From Candidatus Sumerlaeota bacterium (GTDB lineage: Bacteria > Sumerlaeota > T1SED10-198M): a DNA stretch of 15,300 bases. Location of the stretch: positions 1 through 15,300 of the forward strand of contig PWGE01000123.1 in NCBI GenBank assembly GCA_003554345.1, given 5' to 3'. Both the position numbers and the translations under genes were made by a program. The notes below the pieces were generated by a model, which had not been told where the DNA came from, ran no database searches, and saw only the letters and a program-made list of their open reading frames with translations. Below are positions 7,011 through 14,456 of this stretch, in pieces (positions within the stretch are counted from its first letter, which is position 1; each line of letters opens with the position of its first letter).

Positions 7011-8477
7011 ATGGTATCCGATGAACAGATAAAAGATATAAATCGTTTAATAGACCCATCCCTCTTACTTCAGAAAATAGATTTTCACTATGATAAAATC
7101 CAGGAAGATGAATACGGTATACTGGGATACTGTCCTCTGCATGGAGATCATATTATAAAAACACTGGCGATAGATAAAAAGAAAAAAACCTTTCGCTGCC
7201 GCTATACTTTATGTCCCGGCTTTCATGGGGGGAGCATGATAGATTTCTGGGCAGTTTACAAAGATATAAGCAGAGAAAAAGCCGCCCATGAACTGGTACA
7301 GCTTTTTCAGTTACCGGTGGCACTCCCTTCCCGGAAAAAACAGCTGAAAAAAGTAATCATCCAGGCAGAAAAAGCCCTGGAAAATAATGAATTACATATT
7401 GCGAGGGAACATATTAAAAAAGCTCTGGAATATGATCCGGAAAATGCCCGTGCTCACAAAATCAAAGCAATGATTGACTACGAGGAAAATGCCACGACAA
7501 AATTTTACAGTCAGCTGGCAAAGATAAAAGAAATTTCTGAGGACAAGAAAGAATCCACTCAGATACTGGATCTCCTTTCACAAATAAGCGAGGGAAAAGA
7601 ACCCTCCATAAAAACAACCCATAAAAAACTGGAAATCCTCGAATCAATCGGGAACCAGGAACACGTCCTTTCGGAACTTTTCTCCCTGGCTTCTCTCTAT
7701 CACTCTAACAATTTTCTGGACAAAGCCCTGGTACTGTATAATACTATTATAAAATATGACCCCACCAACCTGGAAGCCAAGGACGCTATTGCACAACTCT
7801 TGCCGGAAGCTGAAAATCAACAGGCCGCTGTGGACCTTTTTCTCAAACTTTATGAAAGTCATATGAATTCTAATAATATTGAAGCCGCTCTGCAGGATCT
7901 TCAGGAAGTTCTCTCCCTCCAACCCACAAACGGAATGGCTTATGAAGAACTTTCAAACCTTTACGTTTCCCTGGGAAACTCAAAAAAAGCCTGCCAGATA
8001 CGCCTGGATTACGCTCAGATTCTTTATGAACAAAACAACATTGCCGATGCTTTAACATATGCTGCTGATTCCCTTAAGTTAGACCCCGATAATGAAGAAG
8101 TCTACCTTTTTCTGGCTAAGCTCTACCTGGAAAATAATCTCAGCTCCGCCAAAGCCAACCATTATTATCTTATGGCTGGCAAGATTTTTATGAAAAAGAA
8201 TAATTATAGCAGGGCCCTTAAGTACCTTGAAAAACTCTCTCCTGATGCAAAAGAAAACACATCATCTCTGAAAGCCCTGATAAAAGCCTACATTCACTTG
8301 AAGAAAGAAGATTATGCGGTATTTTATTCTCTCAAACTGGTGGATAGATCCGTAGCTGAGAATAAACTTGAAAAAGCAGATGTGATACTTCGTAATATTG
8401 TTTCTATTTTTCCTGATAATAATATATTAAAAGAGAAGTATTTTGAATTCAAAAAAATGTATCGCTCCGACTCTTAA
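7011..8477 (+). CDS. CHC2 (DnaG-type) zinc finger fused to a TPR solenoid
   Basis: The first ~100 of 488 residues resemble the zinc-binding domain of DnaG primase. There is C41-P-L-H44, then a beta-rich stretch with TLAIDKKKKTFRC, C63 and C68, and the family's trailing GGSMIDFWAVYKDISREKAA (74 on) that matches the primase G-x-x-IDF helix. The second knuckle is CxxxxC instead of the usual CxxC. No TOPRIM, primase or helicase domain follows. Instead residues from ~112 to the end are helical TPR-like repeats, clearest at HIAREHIKKALEYDPENARA, KALVLYNTIIKYDPTNLEA, ALQDLQEVLSLQPTNGMAYE and ALTYAADSLKLDPDNEEVYL. This suggests a nucleic-acid or zinc-structural head on a protein-binding scaffold. No signal peptide is seen, so it is cytoplasmic. 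The start is 2 nt after ribF, and the 3' end overlaps the C25 protease gene by 35 nt. Function is unknown, and no gene name applies. Confidence 0.85.
   Translation: MVSDEQIKDINRLIDPSLLLQKIDFHYDKIQEDEYGILGYCPLHGDHIIKTLAIDKKKKTFRCRYTLCPGFHGGSMIDFWAVYKDISREKAAHELVQLFQLPVALPSRKKQLKKVIIQAEKALENNELHIAREHIKKALEYDPENARAHKIKAMIDYEENATTKFYSQLAKIKEISEDKKESTQILDLLSQISEGKEPSIKTTHKKLEILESIGNQEHVLSELFSLASLYHSNNFLDKALVLYNTIIKYDPTNLEAKDAIAQLLPEAENQQAAVDLFLKLYESHMNSNNIEAALQDLQEVLSLQPTNGMAYEELSNLYVSLGNSKKACQIRLDYAQILYEQNNIADALTYAADSLKLDPDNEEVYLFLAKLYLENNLSSAKANHYYLMAGKIFMKKNNYSRALKYLEKLSPDAKENTSSLKALIKAYIHLKKEDYAVFYSLKLVDRSVAENKLEKADVILRNIVSIFPDNNILKEKYFEFKKMYRSDS
8433..8438 (+). promoter_or_regulatory. Candidate ribosome binding site for the C25 protease TTG start
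   Basis: GAGAAG lies 4 nt before the TTG at 8443 (7 nt if only GAG pairs). An in-frame TAA at 8428-8430 limits how far upstream the gene can start. The next in-frame ATG comes only after residue 140 and would lose the signal peptide. Confidence 0.5.
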
Positions 8478-11400
8478 GCAGCTCTTATTTCTTATTATTT
8501 TCCTGTATTCAAGCTCTTTCTTCGCTTTTTCCTCAACTGGCTGGTATGACTACTTTTATTCACTTGACGATTTAGACACCAGAGTTTCCCGGTCCGAACA
8601 AAAGTATACCATTGAGCTTTCGCTTCCCGATTGCATCTCTGAGGCTTACTTTGACCGTTTCCCTGTTTTTCTCCTCATTCCGGGAGAATTTCACAGCCCG
8701 GAAATCGAAATACAAAATATTAAGGGCCACTGGCTGTACTCAAAAAACTTTCTTTATGAAAACTTTCAATATACACAGGGAGAGCCCTTTGAAAAAGATC
8801 ATTTAAATGACTATTCCTGGGAAAGAGTTCTCAACCGCCTGGTGAACGACTCAGAGCCCCTTAATATCCGGGGATACTCTGTAATAAGGTTAGACTTGCG
8901 TCCTCACATGATTACCGAACCCCCTTATCATATTTATGCTCATGATATTACCTTTCAACTCCATTTTGAGAAAGATGAAAAAAGGGTTACCGGCCTTTCC
9001 GGTACAAATATATCTCCTTCTGTAGAGAATTCCTTCTTAAAACAGGCTGTTATTAATCCTGAAGAAGTCGACACGTACCAGAGAAGCCTGCCTGTTGACC
9101 AACCACCCTCTATGAAAAAAGGGCTGCCAGATGATACTTCCTGGGCCTTACGTCTTTCCCACGAAACAGAAGGTTTTCATTTTTTCTGGGGTAAAGATAT
9201 TCTTCAGTATGCTCCACCGTCTTCTTCCCTGGATCATTTCACTTTTCATCATCATAACAAAGATATTCCCTGGACAGTTTATCCTGAAACTGACCATATT
9301 CACCAGGAATCCCTGGTTATATTGTATATACCACCTGAAATCACCTCTCCGCTTTATCTCAGCTATTCCCGGAATTTTTCTGAAGAGAATTTTCACTCCC
9401 CAACCGAAAACATGCCTTTTGATATAGTTCCCACCCGAAGAAAACATACCTTATCTTTTGGTCCCCGGTTAAATTATGACCCCCAAAATGGCACACCATA
9501 CTGGAAGGAAGGGCTTCGGCGTAATCATGATCCTTTTTTTCTCAAAGGAGTGGATGCCTCCACCTCTCAGGCTGAAATAACAGCCTCTCTTTCAGCATCC
9601 CGGACTGTCCAGAACTGGGAAGAGATACAGGAAGATTCTTCTGCACGGATCGAGATAAATGAGCAAAAGTCTGAAGAATATGAGATTTCCTTCGACACGA
9701 ACAGAGAGGATATTTCTGTCACCTTTCCCACGGACTCCTCTCTTCAGGAAGGCCTGAATATCCTGTCTTTCCAGCTTCAGCTCGATGCCGATCCCCGGAA
9801 CGCTGATATATATTTAAAAGATCTCACAATAGAAGGTTCTTTTCAGTCATTTTCGTTATATGAGATAGACCGGCCTCGATCCGTACCCGATGATTTAATC
9901 GTATTAAATGAAAACAGGTGGCATGTGGGTTCAAAGGTATACCAGACCCTTTATCAAAACACTTTTCATGACAGCTGGCTGGGAAATGATTTTGCCGGCA
10001 CCTTGTATTACTCTCTTTCTTCACAAAAAGAGGAGCAATCCAGGTTGAGGAGCGGCATATGGACAGCACAACGAAAATTCCAGAATTTTAATTCCGGATT
10101 GAATTTTTTGTTTTTGAATCAGTATTCTCCTGAAAAGGAATTATTTCGATTATTCCCGGATGGAAAAAGTGCCCCGGCACAGGATGAAATATTCCGGACC
10201 ATGCAACCTTTTCTGGATAAACATTCTCATCTCATGATTGTTTCACACAATCTGTCAGAAATACATCTCGGTCCCAGGGGACAGGAATTTTTTCGAAAAC
10301 TACAACTCCCTTTCCCTGAAAAAGAAAAAGAGCACTATCTGGCCGTTGTCAATCTCGACGAAGACCGCAGGGCAACTTTATTACCTGATAAAAAAGAATC
10401 TGTCTATAAGTTCTCTTCCTTTCCGCAACAAGCACCTCTTATATGCTCACCAGCCTCTTTAAAAGGTGCTTTTGCCAGCTCAGTCAACAGCGTCCAGATA
10501 GAACCAGTTCATTTTACCAGCAACGATTTTCTGACTCAACCTTATGAAAAAATCCTGGTCTTAACGCCACGTTATTTTCAATCCTCCCTGGTAAAGGAGC
10601 TGAAATCTCTGAATATAAATGACGATGTCAGCATCTTGCCGATAGAATCTATTTTCGATTACTTCAATCACGGCGTTAAATGTCCGAAAGCCCTGAGAAA
10701 CTTTCTGACCCATCTTGCTTTCTCATCTGATTCCCCACCTCTTCATGTTGTCCTTCTGGGAAATGCCAATCTGGATCCCGAGGGATATTTTCAAGTTCCC
10801 AACTGGATTCCCGTCTATCCTCATATAACAGGTAACAGGACAAGCGGTGAAGAGTTAACGTTCGGCATGCCGGATTCTTCAAGTTTTTTTTACACCATAT
10901 TTCGTTTGCCGGTTAGTACTCGTGAGGAATTAGAGATATTTTTCGAAAAATACCGGCAATATATCCAGATGGATTTTCAGCCTCATCAACAGCGATTGGT
11001 ATTTGGTATTGATGATTTTTTCGAGTCTTACGCCCGGGATAAGTCACCAGCACAGACCCCCGACTATTTCATTGATCCAGTATTTATAAAAGACTATCCT
11101 CAGAGGATTAATCCTTTTTTTGGGCCGGACACCACGCGGACTAATACGCGGGCTGACAGTCGTTTTATTGACGAGATAAACCGGGGCGCTCCTCTGATTT
11201 ACTATACCGGTCATGGTGGACCAATACTCCTTGCCCATGAAAGACTCATGCTGGCATTACGGCGTTCTGACAGTCATATGCCCTATCTTAACAACGCTCC
11301 TTTTTATCCCTTTTTTGTCACCTATACCTGTTACACCGGTAAACATTTTCTTAATAAACCGCCACACGACATTTCCTTCGGAGAAGCCCTGCTGCTCACA

Positions 11401-13116
11401 CCGGGCAAGGGAACAATAGCCTCATATATGCCCATCACGGCAGGAGTTCCCAGGGAACAAGCACATATTGCACGTATTTTTAATTACGGAATATTTCAAG
11501 AACAACATACAAACCTGGGAAACCTTCATTGGATGCTGGTAAATTATTATCCCCTGATAAAAGGAGATGGAAAGCTTATACGGGAACATAGTTTTTATGG
11601 TTTTCCCACTCTTGACCTTGACATTGAGCCTGCTTCCACGTCAGAACTGGACCCTCGCATTAAAATCGATAAAGAACAACAGCAATGGAAAATATTTTTC
11701 GAGGAACCCAAAGATATTTTATCAGTGTACTCTCATCCTTTAAAAGAAATATCCTGGAGCCAACAGGATGAAAAGACCATCCAGGGTAAATATGACGACT
11801 CTTTTCTGTCCATATTTCCCCTGCAATTAAAAACAACCGACAACCAGTACTTTTATATTGACCCCGACCCGCCACAAGCCTTTTTTCAATTTCATAAGGA
11901 AGACGAAATTCTCAAAAATATTCTTTATGAAGGAGGCAAGTACTATTTGAAATTTAAAGTAAAAAATCTGCGCCTCCATCATCGATTGCTGGGTAAAAGA
12001 GGAAAGGTTCAGTTCCACGACGAGGAAGGAAACCTGAAGTATTCCCGACGTACTCGGCTACGGCAAGATGGGACTCATAGGATAAACCTTACATCTTTCC
12101 TGGAACAAAATGAATCTCAAAAAATATATGTTTCCCTTAATTTCAGTGGTTTTGAGGAATATGATGCTGTATTGACCCTTTATCCTCCTGTGGCAACTGA
12201 TAGTCAGCTTATCCCAATGGAATGGAACGTATTTACTTTGAAAGATGAGATCGACGAAAGTAAGGGATTTATTCGACTCAATGCCTGGAACTGGGAGAAA
12301 TCCCCTTTTGAAATGGAACTGGAATATCCACACGAAAGCAAAATACAGACCGCCCCGCTACGAATATTCCAGACGCAATTTACACTTAAAAACACCTTTG
12401 ACAGGGAAAAATTACCCCAAAATGGTTCTCATATAATAAGAAAAAACCTTTTTCTGGACAGCCTGGATATTGAGAAAGTTTCCCGTTATCCTACCCGGGT
12501 AATCAACGGAGATACCATGTATTTTCGGTACTGCTTTTATAATCCAACCGATTATCACTTCAGGAATGTTACCGCATTTATGGAGTATCTGGAGACAGAA
12601 GATGAAGAAGGCCGGTGGCGCAGGGATAGACGTGTAGGGCCAGATTTAACCCTTAACATTCCACCACGTTCAGAAAAAGAAGTGGTCATCCCCACTCATA
12701 TCGCCCAGGCAGTAGGTAATATCAATATGCGACTGGCTCTGCGGTATGGACCACTCACTCACACCGAAAAAAAGTATCACGAGGTTGAAATACTCTCTTT
12801 TCCCAATCTTTCTGTGGAGAAAGAAGATTTCAGCTTTCATTATGAACATGATAAAGAAAGACTGATTATAAAGGGAAAATTACTTTCTGATACTGCTCTG
12901 GAACAGGAGGAGGTCGCCGTTCATATTGAAGCAAACAACCATTTATTTGTCCATAGGGTGCCCTTCAAAGGAACCGAACAGGAGTATCATTTTTCAATCC
13001 CTCTTCCCCCTGCCAACTATACTATTCAGATAATGTTCAATCCTCAATTACGCATCCCCGAAAGAAGCCGGGCAGATAATTCTGTCCGTTATGATTTTAA
13101 ATACCAGGCTGAATAG
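8443..13116 (+). CDS. Large secreted C25 (gingipain-like) cysteine protease
   Basis: The product is 1557 residues, starting at TTG 8443. The N-terminus (K4, K5, K12, then LLFLIIFLYSSSFFA) is a convincing signal peptide with cleavage near residues 28-30. Residues ~30-690 are beta-rich pro/accessory domains. The C25 core spans about 700-1057, from YEKILVLTPRYF to the closing YGFPTLDLDI. Its dyad is H924 in YYTGHGG and C963 in FVTYTCYTG, 39 residues apart, close to the 33 in gingipain R. Residues ~1060-1557 are further beta-sandwich regions. The last ~100 resemble a CARDB-type domain (PPANYTIQIMFNP then RADNSV). Family members include gingipains and PorU, the type IX secretion sortase. This protein is longer and shows no C-terminal anchor or obvious type IX sorting domain. 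It should act outside the inner membrane. It overlaps the CHC2-TPR gene by 35 nt and ends the plus-strand run. Whether it is a degradative protease, a maturation protease or a sortase is undecided. Confidence 0.88.
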   Translation: MNSKKCIAPTLKQLLFLIIFLYSSSFFAFSSTGWYDYFYSLDDLDTRVSRSEQKYTIELSLPDCISEAYFDRFPVFLLIPGEFHSPEIEIQNIKGHWLYSKNFLYENFQYTQGEPFEKDHLNDYSWERVLNRLVNDSEPLNIRGYSVIRLDLRPHMITEPPYHIYAHDITFQLHFEKDEKRVTGLSGTNISPSVENSFLKQAVINPEEVDTYQRSLPVDQPPSMKKGLPDDTSWALRLSHETEGFHFFWGKDILQYAPPSSSLDHFTFHHHNKDIPWTVYPETDHIHQESLVILYIPPEITSPLYLSYSRNFSEENFHSPTENMPFDIVPTRRKHTLSFGPRLNYDPQNGTPYWKEGLRRNHDPFFLKGVDASTSQAEITASLSASRTVQNWEEIQEDSSARIEINEQKSEEYEISFDTNREDISVTFPTDSSLQEGLNILSFQLQLDADPRNADIYLKDLTIEGSFQSFSLYEIDRPRSVPDDLIVLNENRWHVGSKVYQTLYQNTFHDSWLGNDFAGTLYYSLSSQKEEQSRLRSGIWTAQRKFQNFNSGLNFLFLNQYSPEKELFRLFPDGKSAPAQDEIFRTMQPFLDKHSHLMIVSHNLSEIHLGPRGQEFFRKLQLPFPEKEKEHYLAVVNLDEDRRATLLPDKKESVYKFSSFPQQAPLICSPASLKGAFASSVNSVQIEPVHFTSNDFLTQPYEKILVLTPRYFQSSLVKELKSLNINDDVSILPIESIFDYFNHGVKCPKALRNFLTHLAFSSDSPPLHVVLLGNANLDPEGYFQVPNWIPVYPHITGNRTSGEELTFGMPDSSSFFYTIFRLPVSTREELEIFFEKYRQYIQMDFQPHQQRLVFGIDDFFESYARDKSPAQTPDYFIDPVFIKDYPQRINPFFGPDTTRTNTRADSRFIDEINRGAPLIYYTGHGGPILLAHERLMLALRRSDSHMPYLNNAPFYPFFVTYTCYTGKHFLNKPPHDISFGEALLLTPGKGTIASYMPITAGVPREQAHIARIFNYGIFQEQHTNLGNLHWMLVNYYPLIKGDGKLIREHSFYGFPTLDLDIEPASTSELDPRIKIDKEQQQWKIFFEEPKDILSVYSHPLKEISWSQQDEKTIQGKYDDSFLSIFPLQLKTTDNQYFYIDPDPPQAFFQFHKEDEILKNILYEGGKYYLKFKVKNLRLHHRLLGKRGKVQFHDEEGNLKYSRRTRLRQDGTHRINLTSFLEQNESQKIYVSLNFSGFEEYDAVLTLYPPVATDSQLIPMEWNVFTLKDEIDESKGFIRLNAWNWEKSPFEMELEYPHESKIQTAPLRIFQTQFTLKNTFDREKLPQNGSHIIRKNLFLDSLDIEKVSRYPTRVINGDTMYFRYCFYNPTDYHFRNVTAFMEYLETEDEEGRWRRDRRVGPDLTLNIPPRSEKEVVIPTHIAQAVGNINMRLALRYGPLTHTEKKYHEVEILSFPNLSVEKEDFSFHYEHDKERLIIKGKLLSDTALEQEEVAVHIEANNHLFVHRVPFKGTEQEYHFSIPLPPANYTIQIMFNPQLRIPERSRADNSVRYDFKYQAE

Positions 13117-13127
13117 GCATATATTGA

Positions 13128-13148
13128 CTCTGCAGAAAAACTTCAGAG
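13128..13148. terminator. Possible terminator hairpin at the convergent junction
   Basis: CTCTG-C-AG and CT-T-CAGAG pair around an AAAAA loop, giving a stem of seven pairs with one C/T mismatch. It sits in the 26-nt gap between the C25 and recO stop codons and includes the recO stop. Neither strand shows a clear run of T after the stem, so it is at best a weak bidirectional terminator. Confidence 0.35.
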
Positions 13149-13793
13149 ATAGTTATAGCTTTTCAGGGGCGTGTCAAAAAGATATTCCCAGGCTGTTCTT
13201 GTCTTTAAGAGAAGAAGTCTGGCAGATTCCTCATTTAAAGAAGGAGGGTACTGTTTATATATGATAATTGCTCTTAGATATCGACATTCCTGCACGGTAA
13301 ATTCTGGTAATTTTTCAAATGTCCTGCAAATACTTTCCCGGTCGAAGCCCAATTCAGATACAAGAAAAACAGAAAAACGAAGGACCAGCAAAGTTTTGGC
13401 CACAGGGGAATAATGCTGACTGAGGTTTCTACACAAAGCAAGAAAACCCCAGTATACACGTGGCGAAATATCATCCGGCACCAGTATTTCCTGCTGAAGA
13501 CCTAATATAAACAATCCCATCTTGTATACATGCCATTGATACGTTAAAGCACTAAAAGAATATTCCCCCCCAACTTCCTGAGGATAATACAGCCCCTCTC
13601 TACCTCGTGCAGACACCAAAAAAAATATAAAGGGCTGGCGAAGTAAAGAAAGCGATGAATATTTTTTTCTGCTATGAGAGGCAAACAACTTTACTCTGCC
13701 ATAGTTCCTGGTAAAGAATGATACATAACAGCTATCTGATTTTTTTAGCCCGGGAGCAAGCAACAGATACCCGTGAAAAGTAACCGTGTTCAA
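13143..13793 (-). CDS. recO: DNA repair protein RecO, divergent and short
   Basis: RecO helps load RecA onto SSB-coated gaps in the RecFOR pathway. The N-terminal ~75 residues fit its OB fold: FHGYLLLAPGLKKSDSCYVS then FFTRNYGRVKLFASHSRKK, matching the common GxVLxxRPYGEsD...FTxxxGkv...aKGaRr pattern. The helical remainder ends PLKSYNYL, like the family's LKSRxxL. At 216 residues it is somewhat shorter than the usual ~240. It has no CxxC pairs, so the zinc finger of some RecO proteins is absent. The start is TTG at 13793, overlapping the tmk stop in TTGA. GAGGAG, 8 nt upstream within tmk, supports it. It is the last gene of the ispE-tmk-recO cluster and probably translationally coupled. Similarity is moderate, so identity is good but not certain. 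Confidence 0.8.
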   Translation of the reverse strand: MNTVTFHGYLLLAPGLKKSDSCYVSFFTRNYGRVKLFASHSRKKYSSLSLLRQPFIFFLVSARGREGLYYPQEVGGEYSFSALTYQWHVYKMGLFILGLQQEILVPDDISPRVYWGFLALCRNLSQHYSPVAKTLLVLRFSVFLVSELGFDRESICRTFEKLPEFTVQECRYLRAIIIYKQYPPSLNEESARLLLLKTRTAWEYLFDTPLKSYNYL

Positions 13794-14455
13794 AGTGGCG
13801 GCTCCTCTTTATTCCTGAAAAACTCGTCCAGCACTTTCTGAATATCATGAAACAGGTTCTCCGCCCCTTTCCGAAAGGGTACCAGTTTTACCCGATGCTT
13901 TTCCCGGGAAGCAATAGCCTGATATCCCTTACGAACAGTTCTATAAAAATCCAGACTTTCCTGTTCCATACGATCCCCTTTTCCTTTCACATTATGCTTC
14001 TTTTTTGTGGTATGGGCTTGCGAAATACCCTGACGTGGTTCAATGTCTATAATAATTGTAAGATCCGGATGCAGACCGTAGGTGGCAAAATCATTGGCAT
14101 TCTTTATGAAATCTCTATCCAGCCCACGGGCATATCCCTGGTAAGCAATAGTCGCATCATAATATCTCGAACATATAACATCCATACCTCTATTCAGTGC
14201 AGGAATGATAAGGCGTGAAGTATGTTGCGCCCGGCTGGCTAAATACAAAAAGAGTTCTGTTCTTACATCCATATCCGAACATTGTGGATCAAGCAATAAG
14301 TCCCTGATCCTATCAGCAATAGAGGTGCCTCCGGGTTCCAGAGAAACAATGACCTTGCGTCCTCTTTCTTTCAAATACCTGGTTATCAAGTCCATCTGAG
14401 TGCTTTTTCCGCTTCCATCAAGGCCTTCCACAGTAATAAAATACCCTTTTTTCAT
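13790..14455 (-). CDS. tmk: Thymidylate kinase
   Basis: Tmk phosphorylates dTMP to dTDP using ATP in the cytoplasm. From the ATG at 14455 the product is 221 residues, a normal length. The P-loop is EGLDGSGKST (10-19). LEPGGT (39-44) matches the family's REPGGT with Leu in place of Arg. SRYYDATIAYQGYARGLD (96-113) matches the DRY...AYQG..RGL block with Ser in place of Asp. The DRMEQE segment (161-166) follows a basic lid (KKKHNVKGKG) that looks longer than usual. A lid rich in Lys with no extra basic residue in the P-loop fits the bacterial type II arrangement. GGAG at 14464-14467 lies 8 nt before the ATG. An open frame runs 30 codons further upstream, but that stretch lies inside ispE. Gaps are 1 nt after ispE and a 4-nt overlap with recO. 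Confidence 0.94.
   Translation of the reverse strand: MKKGYFITVEGLDGSGKSTQMDLITRYLKERGRKVIVSLEPGGTSIADRIRDLLLDPQCSDMDVRTELFLYLASRAQHTSRLIIPALNRGMDVICSRYYDATIAYQGYARGLDRDFIKNANDFATYGLHPDLTIIIDIEPRQGISQAHTTKKKHNVKGKGDRMEQESLDFYRTVRKGYQAIASREKHRVKLVPFRKGAENLFHDIQKVLDEFFRNKEEPPL
13802..13807 (-). promoter_or_regulatory. Ribosome binding site supporting the recO TTG start
   Basis: GAGGAG on the minus strand lies 8 nt before the TTG at 13793, within the last codons of tmk. Confidence 0.7.
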
Positions 14456-14456
14456 T

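Noticed and set aside
12829-13116. Type IX secretion C-terminal sorting domain on the C25 protein
   Set aside because: The last ~95 residues look CARDB-like, and I could not see the usual short Gly-Tyr/Lys-rich motifs near the end. A profile search could overturn this.
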